Shown here in pieces: positions 49,411 through 59,793 of a DNA stretch of 64,000 nucleotides; positions within the stretch are counted from its first letter, which is position 1, and the number at the start of each line of letters is the position of its first letter. The position numbers and the translations under genes were made by a program. The notes beneath the pieces were generated by a model that was given only the letters and a program-made list of their open reading frames with translations, was not told where the DNA came from and ran no database searches. The stretch comes from Ischnura elegans (lineage: Eukaryota; Arthropoda; Insecta; Odonata; Coenagrionidae): positions 23,691,812-23,755,811 of the forward strand of contig NC_060259.1 of assembly GCF_921293095.1 (NCBI RefSeq), in the 5' to 3' direction.

Positions 49411-49600
49411 ATATTCTTTTGATTTGTCGCCCAAAGTGTAAGACAAAACTCCGTTTAAAAAGATATTGGCTATGTCCAAAACCTTAAGGTAAAAAATAAA
49501 AGCAATGAATGAATCCAGCATTTATTTTGATTGTATCAAGCAATCTGATAAAAATTTGACGATTTTAGAGAAATATCATAAAACGACAACATTAATAGGA

Positions 49601-49770
49601 TTATAAACTGAAATGTGAACATGGAGTTTTCATTGTGCTAGTCAACCATCCAATTGTAGATATGGTTTCGATTGCCATGCTCTTCTTCTTTTGAAGCTCC
49701 TGCAACATTACACTTTCTAGGTCTTCCAGTTTAGAATTTTTAAATTCGTTATAACGCACACCTGGAATTT
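49601..49770 (-). other. Small open frame in the unpaired centre of the MULE
   Basis: The minus strand reads YNEFKNSKLEDLESVMLQEL + QKKKSMAIETISTIGWLTST and stops at 49601-49603. It has no early ATG. An acceptor-like 'attccag' lies just upstream. The composition looks protein-like (helical, charged) but I do not recognise it. It may be captured or ancestral coding sequence, or chance. Confidence 0.25.
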
Positions 49771-49826
49771 TCTAGTACACGCTGCGCGGACAATAGTGTC
49801 GACACAGAGTCGGGAAAAAGGATGTC

Positions 49827-49893
49827 TAGGGAAATAAATAATCAACAACGGCTCGAAACTAAGAGGGCGGGGGAGGCTTGTCGGAAAAGACAG
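49827..49893 (+). mobile_element. LINE fragment inside the right MULE arm
   Basis: It reads REINNQQRLETKRAGEACRK on the plus strand and aligns to 32918-32985 ('ctaaataatcgattacgacg', 'gaaactaagagggcaaggga'). It is the inverted partner of 49295-49410. Confidence 0.65.
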
Positions 49894-49982
49894 TCGATAT
49901 GTGTACTACCACCACTCACTTGGTCACCCTTCTAAACCTTTGGCTGGGGACATTAGTTTTCCTATTACTCCAAAACATACCT

Positions 49983-50405
49983 CTATGACCTTTGACCCCC
50001 ATTATGACCCTCGGTGGTAAAAAATACACAATATGGATCTACGAACAGCAAAACTGACTTGGGCACACTTTAAAACCCATGGTTCCACACTTATGCTGTC
50101 ATATTGGCCCGAGGTTTAACTCTATGACCTTTGACCCCCATTGTGACCCTCAACAGCAAAATTCTATGAGCGGATCTATGAACTGCCTAACCGACTTTGG
50201 CACCCTCCAAAACCTATCGTTTGACACGTTGGTTGTCATGATTGCCCGAGGTTTAACCCTATGACCTTTGACCCCCATTGTGACCCTCAGAGGTCAAAAA
50301 ATCCACACTACGGATCTATGAACTGCCTAACCGACTTTGGCACCCTCCAAAACCTATCGCTTGACACGTTGGTTGTCATGATTGCCCGAGGTTTAACCCT
50401 ATGAC
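49983..50405. repeat. Right tandem array in the MULE, inverted to the left one
   Basis: Starts of 'ctatgacctttgaccccc' fall at 49983, 50122 and 50259 (137-139 bp apart). The sequence is the reverse complement of the left array. The two outer units are nearly identical to each other. Confidence 0.85.
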
Positions 50406-51124
50406 TAAGCTATATGCAAATGCATGCAAAGTTACTAAATTTACAGATCAAAAATGACACACGACCCTTGGGACAGTCTGTATTTTCAAAGCCCGGCGAA
50501 GAATGAAAACGAGCATAATTTCTATTTAAAAAGTTGCAGAACTGTAATTTTTTGAAGCAACTAATTTGGTTTTTGCGTATTTTCCTCCCAGCCATATTAA
50601 TCTAAGTTTAAATTATATTGCGGAAGTAGCAAGGAAAACAGTGTTTTGAGAGTTACAGGAAGGAAGTGTGGACACGGAATCAACTCGCACACCTTCCCAT
50701 TTCATCACTTCATCAGGAAATTATGGCGTCTGAATACACGAATTTATCTTTTTTTAAATCTTATCATCATTATTTTCATAAATCGGCCTTCAATTTAAAA
50801 TTCGGCTAATAGTGTTCGATAGAGGGTAAATTCAAGAACTCGCTGCGGTAAGCAGTTAGGCCCGCGGAAAGGCTAGAATTTGAAATGGCGCTGGAAGTTG
50901 GGTCTACCGTGACGTAACGGGACTTCTGCTGGCGCATGCGCAGTTACGAATGAGGCAACCTTACCGTCTAAGAACCTTGGCTTCAACCATTCGACCTAAA
51001 AGTTGGTCTCGTCATTCATTCTGCAGCAACGCTGATAATGGTATTCCGCACTGCATTCATGTTCAGGATGATAATGAGAGTTTGCGTGAAGGTATCGGTT
51101 GGTGCTAGAGCGCTTTCCGCACGC

Positions 51125-52644
51125 CAGAGCCGGCCTTAGGGCGGGGCGACCGGGGCGAATGCCCCGGGCCCCGCGCTTTGGGGGGCCCCGCGTTCGTGAA
51201 AAAAAATTAAAATATACGATAGTTTGAAAACGCAATTTCAACTATTACTGTATTGTTAAGTCCGTGCAAGACAAAAAATAATATTATGAAAAAGGAATAA
51301 TAATGCAGTAATTTAAAGTAAAAAGCGCGCTTTTTATGTTTATCTTACGTTATAATTTTATGAATTAATATAATTATAAATTTAATTTGTATTGGATTGG
51401 AGCACAATGCTTGGAATCCTAAAGGAAATTGGGGATCTTTATAATGACAGAAGAATCATCCACAGTTTATACAAAAACCAAGTAGCCGTGATAAAATCAG
51501 GGCCCAGCTGTGAAGAAGCAAGAATTAAGAAAGGAGTGCGACAAGGCTGTACATTGTCACCCGTAATTTTCAACGTTTACATTGAAAAAGCCATTAATGA
51601 AATCAAAGAAAAGGCATTGGGAGTGAATATCCATGGAGAAAAAATAAGCATGCTAAGATTTGCCGATGACATAGCCGTTATAGCAGAAACAGAGAAGGAT
51701 TTGAAAAATATTCTGATTAATATGGGTAGGGTAATGAGTAGATATCAACTGAAAATAAGCACGAAGAAAACCAAGATCTTAGTATGCAGCAGAAGAGAAG
51801 AAGTCAAGACCAACATTAAAATAGGGAGGCAAAAACTGATACAAGTGGATGAATTCTGTTATTTGGGAAGCAAGATAACTAGTGACGGGAGAAGCAAGAA
51901 AGAAATTATCAGCAGAATAGCCCAGGCGAAGAGAGAATTCCACCAAAAGAGAGACATGCTTACAGCGGGAAACTTAAATATAGATGTAAAGAAACAATTT
52001 ATAAGAACCTACATCTGGAGTATGCTCCTATACGGAAGTGAGGCATGGACAATGACCGCAGCGGAGAAAGCAAGGATAGAGGCCTTTGAAATGTGGTGCT
52101 ACAGAAGAATGATGAAAATCAAATGGATCGACCGAGTCAGTAACGAGGAAGTCCTGAGAAGGGTAGGAGAGAAGAGAAGCCTCATGAAAACCTTAATAAG
52201 AAGACGGAACAACCTTATAGGCCACATCTTGAGACATGATGGCCTGATGAAGACAATCGTCGAAGGACAGGTGGAAGGCAAGAATGGAAAAGGAAGACCT
52301 CGAACAAAATATATGGAACAAGTAAAGAGAGATGTGAAAGAGAAGAAATACGTAGGAGTGAAAAGATTAGCTGATAGGAGAACTGAGTGGAGAGCTGCGT
52401 CAAACCAATCCTAGGATTGTTGACCAGTGATGATGATATACTATATTGAACTCAAAGGCGTGATGGTATCATAGCGGCGTAATTACGAAGTCTGAATTTG
52501 GGAGGGGAACACATACTTAGCCAGAGAGTGGTAGGGATTCAAAATGCTCGAGTTTGTAGATGGGGTATAGAGTTTAATATTTTAAGTGAAGGGCCCCGCA
52601 CTGAAGGTTCGCCCCTAGCCCCGCACCTGCTAGCGCCGTCACTG
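51125..52644. mobile_element. hAT-type element with perfect 8-bp target duplication, carrying a LINE
   Basis: The left end CAGAGCCGGCCTTAGGGCGG and the right end (reverse complement CAGTGACGGCGCTAGCAGGT) are GC-rich imperfect inverted repeats of about 60 bp, sharing 'ggggcgaa' and 'cggggccc' words. Identical CCGCACGC flanks both sides (51117-51124 and 52645-52652). Between the ends lies a 5'-truncated LINE (51392-52440) plus AT-rich filler. The host element is a MITE; the LINE is most simply a later insertion into it. Confidence 0.85.
51392..52414 (+). CDS. LINE reverse-transcriptase fragment, 340 codons, intact
   Basis: It begins within the palm (DWSTMLGILKEIGDLYNDRR) and includes RIKKGVRQGCTLSPVIFNVY, the catalytic LRFADDIAVI, FCYLGSKITSDGRSKKEI, YGSEAWTMTAAEK, WIDRVSNEEVLRRVGEKRS and the C-terminal RAASNQS. 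No stop interrupts it, so it is the youngest LINE copy of this family here. The relics at 3387 and 36424 are the same family. The endonuclease and the first reverse-transcriptase blocks are missing (5' truncation). The 3' tail 'ttgaccagtgatgatgatat' follows directly. No clear target duplication was found. Confidence 0.9.
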   Translation: MDWSTMLGILKEIGDLYNDRRIIHSLYKNQVAVIKSGPSCEEARIKKGVRQGCTLSPVIFNVYIEKAINEIKEKALGVNIHGEKISMLRFADDIAVIAETEKDLKNILINMGRVMSRYQLKISTKKTKILVCSRREEVKTNIKIGRQKLIQVDEFCYLGSKITSDGRSKKEIISRIAQAKREFHQKRDMLTAGNLNIDVKKQFIRTYIWSMLLYGSEAWTMTAAEKARIEAFEMWCYRRMMKIKWIDRVSNEEVLRRVGEKRSLMKTLIRRRNNLIGHILRHDGLMKTIVEGQVEGKNGKGRPRTKYMEQVKRDVKEKKYVGVKRLADRRTEWRAASNQS

Positions 52645-52929
52645 CCGCACGCGACATGGTTCTGAGTTTCATTATCATAAGTATCGTCGATGTACCTTAC
52701 CATATTTCTGTGTCGTGAAGCTAAAGTACTAAATGCGTTCTATGCCTTACTCTAAAACTATGAGTTAAAGTAAGCCAAAAATCGGTGCTCTACGACAGTC
52801 ATGAGAATAAGTACATGAAAATATAATTAAAAACACTTTTCTGGCAAAGTAAAGAAATTTGTAGTGCGCGGAAATCGTTCAGATTTATTTCACTTAAAGC
52901 TGTTTTGCGGTGTTTCCTTTGCGTAATTA

Positions 52930-54029
52930 TTAATTCACGAGCAAATTTAAATGAAAATCTGAGATTTTTGAAGGGCTAATCGTTTAATTATGGTGGAATC
53001 ACCAGTAAAGGATTTCGTAGCGGATGGAACGCGGTCTACATTTAGCCAAAGATAGACGTATAACGCTGTATGAGACAAGAAGCTAACAAAACGAAAATAG
53101 CATCGCCGGCAGCTACAGAAAAGTTGTAAGCTCAAAGGACCTTCGCATTTACAGGCTTATTTTTTCAGCGCAAAAGAGAGGAACACGGCCCCCATAAGTA
53201 AATACTACTTACCGGGAACTGGCTGGCCACCATCTAGTTATCACATATCAACTCAGACTGAGACCCCTTTTCAAGAGATCCGTATCAAATTTATCGAGAG
53301 TATCAAATTTCTCCTCGGAGTTCTCGCGGGCGAAGTTGGGAGAGGAGTCACTTTTTGTCCCCCCCCCCCCTTTCACTCCCTCAAGGCGCTTCGGCTTCTG
53401 TCTCCACGCCCTGGCGTTGCGACTAGAGGGTCTCGTGATCCGTCAATTTGGGAAATTCAAACTCTAGGGCACCCCCTTAATACACGGGCAAATTTCGATG
53501 AAAATCTGAGATTAGTGAAGGGCTAATCGTTTAATTATGGCCATTTTGTATTGAGTATTCAAAAAGTTAAACAATTATTTACACGAACAACCAACCCCTG
53601 GATAAGGGAAGCCTACCCAGGCGGGACTCGAACCCGCGATTTCTTGTTTGGAAGGTATGTTGACGACATGCCTGTTTACGTAATGAAGCTATCATCGCCA
53701 ACAATTTCGGAAAAGGTGTAAACTCAAAAGGACCTCCGCATACACAGGCATATTTTTTCAGCGCATGAGAGAGGAACCAGAAGTTGGCTTTTACTATTTT
53801 TAATTGACTCGCCGCCACTTAGGCGTCACATATCACCTCCGACTGCGACCCTTGTTCCAACGACCCGTATCAAGTTTATCCTGAGTATCAAATATCTCCT
53901 AGGAGTCCTCGCGGGTGAAGTTGGGAGGGGAGTTGCCCTCCCCCCCCCCTTTCTCTCCCTCGCGGCGCTGCGGCCAGAGGCCTTCGTGAGCCGTTAAAAT
54001 GGGAAATTCAAACGCTAGGGCGCCCCCTT
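52930..54029. repeat. Two tandem units of about 550 bp
   Basis: Unit 1 starts 'ttaattcacgagcaaattt' (52930) and unit 2 'ttaatacacgggcaaattt' (53478). They share 'gaaaatctgagatt', 'gaagggctaatcgtttaatt', 'ttttttcagcgca', 'cgtatcaa.tttatc', a C-run and 'gggaaattcaaac.ctaggg'. A third start, 'ttaacggggcaacca', follows at 54029. Units differ at many sites. Unit 2 has a SINE in place of some unit-1 sequence. Confidence 0.8.
53575..53705 (-). mobile_element. tRNA-derived SINE
   Basis: The minus strand contains GCGGGTTCGAGTCCCGC (53621-53637), a B-box and T-arm stem of tRNA type, followed by 'ctgggtaggcttccc'. About 60 bp upstream lies 'tagcttcattacg', a possible A-box. The cloverleaf cannot be completed, so it is a SINE head rather than a tRNA gene. 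It sits inside unit 2 of the tandem duplication. Confidence 0.6.
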
Positions 54030-54124
54030 AACGGGGCAACCAACTTTCGCCTTAAGCCAAAAATTTGTAGGTTTCCGATGGCGGACTTATAAAATTTTGC
54101 GACCCAATGAACGATGCGTGGCGA

Positions 54125-54388
54125 CAGTGGCAAAGCCAGTAACTTCGTTCGGGGAGGTGGGGGGGGCTCCAAAACCAGGGGGGGAAATTTTTGAAAAACC
54201 GGGCACTACGTAATGAGTTTTAAACTGATTTCAACACTTTTCATAATCGAAAAAAATTAATTTGTTAAAGAAACATTTTGCAAGTTCATGATTCCTAAAT
54301 ATTTTGTTTTCTTTTCTGAAGGACAATGATTGTGTTTTTTATATTTCGGGGGGCGTCAGGACCCCCCATACCCCTGGCTACGCCACTG
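54125..54388. mobile_element. 264-bp hAT-type MITE
   Basis: The ends CAGTGGCAAAGCCAG and CTGGCTACGCCACTG are inverted. Inward lie a G-run on the left and a C-run on the right. The flanking 8-mers cgtggcga and cctagcga agree at six positions. It is the same type of ends as at 56360-56664 and 236-534. Confidence 0.7.
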
Positions 54389-54389
54389 C

Positions 54390-56350
54390 CTAGCGACTAT
54401 GCAGACTATACCTGTATATTGTCTATTTTCATCTCTTGTCAAGATGTGCAGTTGGCGAAGGGCAATTTTGGATGCATCTCCGAAAGTGTCTTTTAAAATG
54501 CGATTCATGAGCTATGGAAGCGATTCGACATTTGATAAAGGGATAATTTTTTTGGTTATAAGAATGCTTATTACCATGCTCTCATGCAACCATTACGAGG
54601 AACTATTGAGCAAAGAAATTGTAGACTGCATCAGTTGTGGACAGTGAATCTTACTGCAAAAGATGTACTGGCAACTCCTGATTCCAAGACAAGAAGAGGA
54701 AAAGATCATGACACATTGCAATATCGGGAAGAGCATGCAATATTTCATCATCAATGCTTTTAATCTTAACCCTTTTGTGCCAAACATCAGGTGGAGCCAA
54801 TGAGCATTTTCATGCGCAGAAGACCTAACATCCGATATAGCTGGCATCAATTTTTCAACGCACACAACTGGATGCCAGCTATAGCTGGCATGTGGAATGG
54901 AAGTGACCAGTGAGTGTCACCAGCAAGTGTCATAGATGCATTCAGACCCTGCAAGAGACCCAGGTTAGCAAGACCTTAGGGCCAATCCTCAGAAATTAAG
55001 CCTGACCCTCATTTAAGATCCTCCTCGCTGCAGGAATGTGTTGTGAAGTTGTTATACTGTCAATGATTTTTGCCCAGTGGCATTTTGTTGCACAATCCAA
55101 CTTTTTGTACTTTGAAATGAATTCTTTATTTCTTTCAGTGTGTAAGCAATTGTTTATCAAAATTATAGCGTTACTAATAACAGACTTATGGATTAAGAGT
55201 CTTAGTACCTTGTGTTCACTAACTTGGTCATTGTCATTGCTAGAAATACATTTAAAAATCCACAATGTTTAAAACAATTTTAGAAATTCTTATAGAAGAG
55301 TAAATTAATGAAAATCAAAAGCAATATTTAATTTTTTTAAATATGTACTGGCAACACAATAAGTTGACAGAGGACACATGCTAAGATAGGGTTAGAGGGT
55401 CGAGTACAGTGGCCAGGGTAAGGGCTGGTTGAGTTGGGTCCCAAATCGAAGGAACGAGAATACTAGGGTAACTCATCCCCAAAAGAGCTCCTTACAGAGA
55501 AGTTAAAAATATTCTTAGGCTAATCGTAGCACCGAAAACGTTTTCCTTCTGTAGGCACCAGCAGGAAAGAGTTGCAATTGTAAAAGCTGCAGTACAGGAT
55601 GGCTAAAATGGTAGAGGCTACAATAGACAAGCAAGGAGCAATTAGAGGACTTAAAAGTACAATACTTTCACTAATTCCAAGCCAACAACATCAATACCAA
55701 TGGTCCAATGGTCATCTACATAGGGACAAAGCAGATAAAATAACAAGTTTGTTTTACGAATTTCAAAGAAGTGCCACCATCAATGGATGGTTGAATAGAT
55801 TACGAAGTCAAAGAAGCATTTTTATGCCAACAGATAACAGGTGAATCCCAAGTTGTACATCAACTATGTACTCCATAAAAATTGGATCAATTCACATAAA
55901 CATGTAGAATACACACCCAGACACGTCCGCATTATCTCACAGCCCTTCCAAAATTTTTATTTGGTACAACCTTGCATAAAATCTCCAAATAATTTTCTAG
56001 CCAAAGCAATGTGAATGACAAAAAATAAAACTTATTCATCACTGACATCACTGGTAGAGTTCAGCCCCCAAAAAACGTTTTGTTCATAGCTACAGCTAAC
56101 CTTGCTACTCTATAGGAAAGATAAAAAAGATTAGCATGCAAGTGGAACTAAAGAAAACAGCTGAAGAGTCTAACATGTATGACTCAAGAATGAGGAAATC
56201 TTAATCTTGAAGAAGGTTCAAAACTGCCTTGAATCATTGGAGATGTTGATAGTTGATATGACGGAAGATGAAGAAAGAAGTATGGGCTTGAAGTATTGTG
56301 AACTAGGTAATTAGCATGATGGACATGAATGACTATTCACTAATTTAAAT
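54390..56350. other. No gene recognised
   Basis: A TTAACCCTTTTGTGCC stretch at 54773 looks like one end of a TTAA-flanked element, but no inverted partner was seen. 'atagctggcat' is repeated near 54837 and 54880. Short open frames at 54996-55272 and 55599-55844 show no recognisable features. Confidence 0.4.
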
Positions 56351-56359
56351 AAATTAGTC

Positions 56360-56664
56360 CAGGGGCGCAGCTAGGAATTAAGGCTGGGGGGGGGGGTTTA
56401 GGTGTAACTAATACTGGGGTGTGTGGGAGTATGGAATAGTTACCCACAAGGATAAGCGGTATGTGTGAGATTGATAAATTTTGGAATTTCAAGATAAATG
56501 GTTCAAATTGGTGAGTTTTACGGCTCTCTGAGAGATATTTTATTGATCCTTACGCTATTCTATTAGTAATATCAATCCAATTAAGTAAAATGGATTAAAC
56601 ATAAAATTTCTCTGAGCTCTGGAGGGGGTTTTATCCCCCCAAACCCCCCCTCGCTGCGTCACTG
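56360..56664. mobile_element. 305-bp hAT-type MITE
   Basis: The ends CAGGGGCGCAGCTAGG and CCTCGCTGCGTCACTG (approximate inverted repeats) have G-runs and C-runs just inside. The flanking 8-mers AATTAGTC (56352-56359) and AATTAGAC (56665-56672) differ at one position. A typical small CAG-ended, 8-bp-duplication MITE. Confidence 0.78.
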
Positions 56665-56889
56665 AATTAGACAGCACGCTGAGAAATTAGGGTATGCTGA
56701 ACACTAGAGCTGGGAGTTTCAGTACATTTTTAGGAATTCGTTCACGTGGTTAGATTTTTGACAAAGATAAGATTATTCAAATTGTCCATAATGAAAAAAA
56801 TCATATAAATTCATGATTATTTTGACTGAGCCTAATTCACAAATCCATGATGCACACACAGCAGATCCAAGTGATTTTCAATGTCGTAC

Positions 56890-57070
56890 ATAGGGGTCGT
56901 TCCATTTCAAATCAACCGGGCCCTGACACCCACCGTCTCCAATTTTCATTAAACTTGCCATGGTCATACATTCTGGTATGATTAGAGATTGTGTACAATT
57001 TTAGCCTCCAACTGTTGATTGTTTATGAAATATGAGCAATTGAATTTTGGGTTTGACCCCTACAGTGCCG
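56890..57070. mobile_element. End related to the nested 33-bp-TIR transposon
   Basis: 'ggggtcgttccatttcaaat' + 'caacc' and then 'acacccaccg...aattttcattaaacttgcca' align with the reverse complement of 25240-25318, including the subterminal part. This marks a second, older insertion of the family at 23945-25318. Its other end was not found. The transposase C-terminal relic at 58747-59160 could belong to it. Confidence 0.5.
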
Positions 57071-57634
57071 CAACGTGCACCATATTGTTATTTTTATTTT
57101 TATCCATAACCCCATTCTTTTGTTATGAAAAGTCATGATTTCCTTCTAGAGCTAAGTAGTCCATAATGATCCCAAGATTATCATTGTATATTAACTGCAT
57201 GAAGTAATTCAGCTGCAAAAAAATAAAGTTTACAAAAAATCTCGCTTGTACCATTTTTCATTGTCAGCATCCACAGGGAAAGGCCATGCAAATACAGACT
57301 CATGGTTCAGTTTTAAGTAATCATTAATGTATGAGCAAAGATCCTGAGAAAAAAATCATGAGTCCAGCATTCCTTAAGAAAAAAAATACTTATTCTTTGT
57401 CACGGAAAAAAAAGGCATCTTTTCCAAGGCACATAGAAATTACATGATGTAGAGGAGAGATAAGCATTTACTTATATGATTGAACTATATTGGAGCATGC
57501 GTTATCTCACTACAGTTTATGCTATTGGCTAGTAGAGTAGGAAACACACGAGCAATCATGTGAATGCCCCCACGTACTGTTAATTTGGTACTATCAGGAC
57601 TATTCGAGCTGAGGGAGTTTTATTTAAAAAAAAC

Positions 57635-58271
57635 TAGAGATGGGTCGATTCGCAGATTTCTCGGACTCGAATATTGAATTTGAATATTAAATCATTGCTC
57701 GAATATTCGAATACCTTGAATACTAAACGATGAATGCGGGAAAGTTTGACTTGGTTGCCTATGCAGCAGGAAACACAAGATTTTGGCTGGTAATTGTGAT
57801 TTCCTTTAAAGGATTCAAACAGGATTTTAGCAGATTAATGCAATATTTTAATTTTATGGAAGCAATTGGGCATATAGTTGATTCAACTAACATATCTTTC
57901 AAATACTCTAAGGGGACACACCACCTCGCGAAAAAATGATTGCATGCCGTCTCGGCATTTACACTGCTACGATGGATTTCTGTCTGATGTATACAAATGC
58001 CTTTCTGTCTTATCTACCAAACGCCATTTCAGCGGCACGCCCTCTGATCTGATACTCGGCTTCATCCAACTTCTTATTTTCAACAGGTAGCTTGGTCAAC
58101 TCCCACTGCTGCCACCAATGACGTGCCTGCGACAGTGGATGGCGCGAAATTCAAAGTATTCGAGGTATTCGAGAGTGTACCTTTAGCATAATTATTCGAG
58201 ATCTCGAATATCGAATACTTTCCTGTATTCGAGGTATTCGAGTATTCGCGGATACTATTCACACATCTCTA
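57635..58271. mobile_element. 637-bp hAT-type MITE containing a second repeat
   Basis: The ends TAGAGATGGGTCGATTCGC and (reverse complement) TAGAGATGTGTGAATAGTA are flanked by an A-run plus C on both sides, consistent with an 8-9-bp duplication in poly-A. Subterminal 'tcgaat'/'attcga' words are abundant. The centre (57729-58045) matches 23190-23510 of the pogo-like element, so one element lies in the other. The terminal TAGAGATGGG is shared with 1792-2889. Confidence 0.75.
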
Positions 58272-58746
58272 AAAAAAAACCTCCAGGAACCATGGTACAC
58301 TATTACATTCTACATTCCGTTTAACCTCAGTCCAAAGACCAAGTATGCACATCTCATATCCAGATGTATTGAAATCACAGGAATGTATATTATCAAATGT
58401 CAAAAGGAACTGTAATTGATCATTTGAATTGAGAAATTTCTCATGTACTTCACACTAATCCTTATTTTCAATGTTTCATTTAGTTATTCTACATCACTGG
58501 AAACTTGGTAAAAACAGTACAATTCAAATCACCATCCTTACCAATTGATTTGGAAGTGAACTTCCTCTTAACTGGCTGACCACATTCTAAGATGTCTTAA
58601 TTTTTTCACCAACTTTAAATATTTTTTTTAATGTTGGCCACTTCCTCCCTCAAGAAGTACTATGACCTTCCAGAGCTCACGGTGGCAGGAGGATTAAGCA
58701 TACACAATAAGTGTCCTAGTGACACACAGCAAACATCTCTCTCTGG

Positions 58747-59160
58747 CTAAGAGAATAAAGGAGAGGGTCCTTTAAGTGTCGTGAACTTAACTGAAATATC
58801 ACCTCCTTCATGGTTGAGAGCTTCCACTAGTCCAAAGTACCACTTCTTACTGTAGATACAAGCTGCGTGTGAACCAACAGCCAAATTATCTGGGAAATCC
58901 ACTTTTTCAGAGCAAAAATAAAATACAATGCTGTACTCATCATCCAGGCCAGTGAACTTTGCAGCGACTCTTCTATCCAATAAAACTAATATCACACCTG
59001 AGGTCATCATTTCATGTAGGAAGCCCATTCATTTTCTATCATCTTTGATACGTGTTCTCCTGGTTAGACAGGCACATGCTTTTATTTTAACAGCTGGGTC
59101 TGCAATGAGGCTCTCTGAAACATCAACCCCAGCAACCTTAAGGCAAAGGCACAGACAGGA
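58747..59160 (-). pseudogene. Transposase C-terminal domain relic
   Basis: One minus-strand frame with a single TGA just before 59028 reads VAGVDVSESLIADPAVKIKA, then FTGLDDEYSIVFYF, then NLAVGSHAACIYSKKWYFGL + VEALNHEGGDISVKF and GPSPLFS, ending at a TAG where a tryptophan would be expected. The 'VG...A.IY...WY.G.V......D..V.F....GP...F' pattern is the C-terminal domain that follows the core in the same transposon protein family as 23963-24411. A host exon is possible but less likely given the internal stop. Confidence 0.4.
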
Positions 59161-59793
59161 TTAAGGTGGTAAATAGCACAATACGAACAACCTAGAAGAC
59201 AACACACAGTTGTAAAAACTCAACCCTCGCAGCAAACTAATTGAAAGTTTCAATTCAATCCATCATTTTCCTCGAAAGAATAGAGAACCAGGATTGAAAA
59301 TGGCAAAGGCCAGGGTAGCTTGCTACTTTTCCACTACCATTTTAAAGGACAGGGTGTTGCCAATGAAATATGAAGCAGTTATAACCTAAATGTCACAAGT
59401 AAAGGTACTAGTCACATCACCTTCTAGCTGGAGTGAAAGACAGGTAAATGATGCCAAAATTATAAAATTGCAGAGCAATTAAACATATGGATATATCAGC
59501 TAGCAAAATCCCAACAGAGATAGCAATCCTACACTTCAATGAATGAGCAAAATCAAATTATCATGGTAACTAATGGGCTCTTGTCATCATACCCATATTT
59601 ACCAATAGTCCATATTAGGTACCACAAAGTACTACATACCTCCACTTGTACAGGCTGAAAGCCCATCAACTAAAATGCATTATACTAGGATAATTGGGTT
59701 TTGACTAAGTTGTATCACCAATAAATTATAGCTCATGGGATGAGAGACAAATCTCAGAACCCAACAACCAAAGCAGGTTATAACTTGCTATCC

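Larger units (their letters stand above)
48016..50979. mobile_element. Palindromic Mutator-like element with perfect 9-bp target duplication
   Basis: The ends CAAGGTTCTTA... and ...TAAGAACCTTG are flanked by identical GCTTCAACC at 48007-48015 and 50980-50988. A 9-bp duplication with inverted ends of about 540 bp (48016-48553 and 50441-50979) fits a MULE with long terminal repeats. Going inward, both arms carry arrays of a 138-140-bp unit and then the same LINE-derived fragment, in mirror orientation. Only about 49410-49825 is unpaired. No MULE transposase was seen, so it is non-autonomous. Confidence 0.88.

Noticed and set aside
48392-50595. Two identical-looking small proteins (MAGRKIRKNQISCF...) on opposite strands
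   Set aside because: Both lie in the mirrored terminal repeats of the MULE, so the identity is explained by the inverted repeat. No family features support a gene.
53575-53705. A functional tRNA gene
   Set aside because: Only the T-arm/B-box region is convincing. The acceptor and D arms cannot be paired and the flanks continue as SINE-like sequence.
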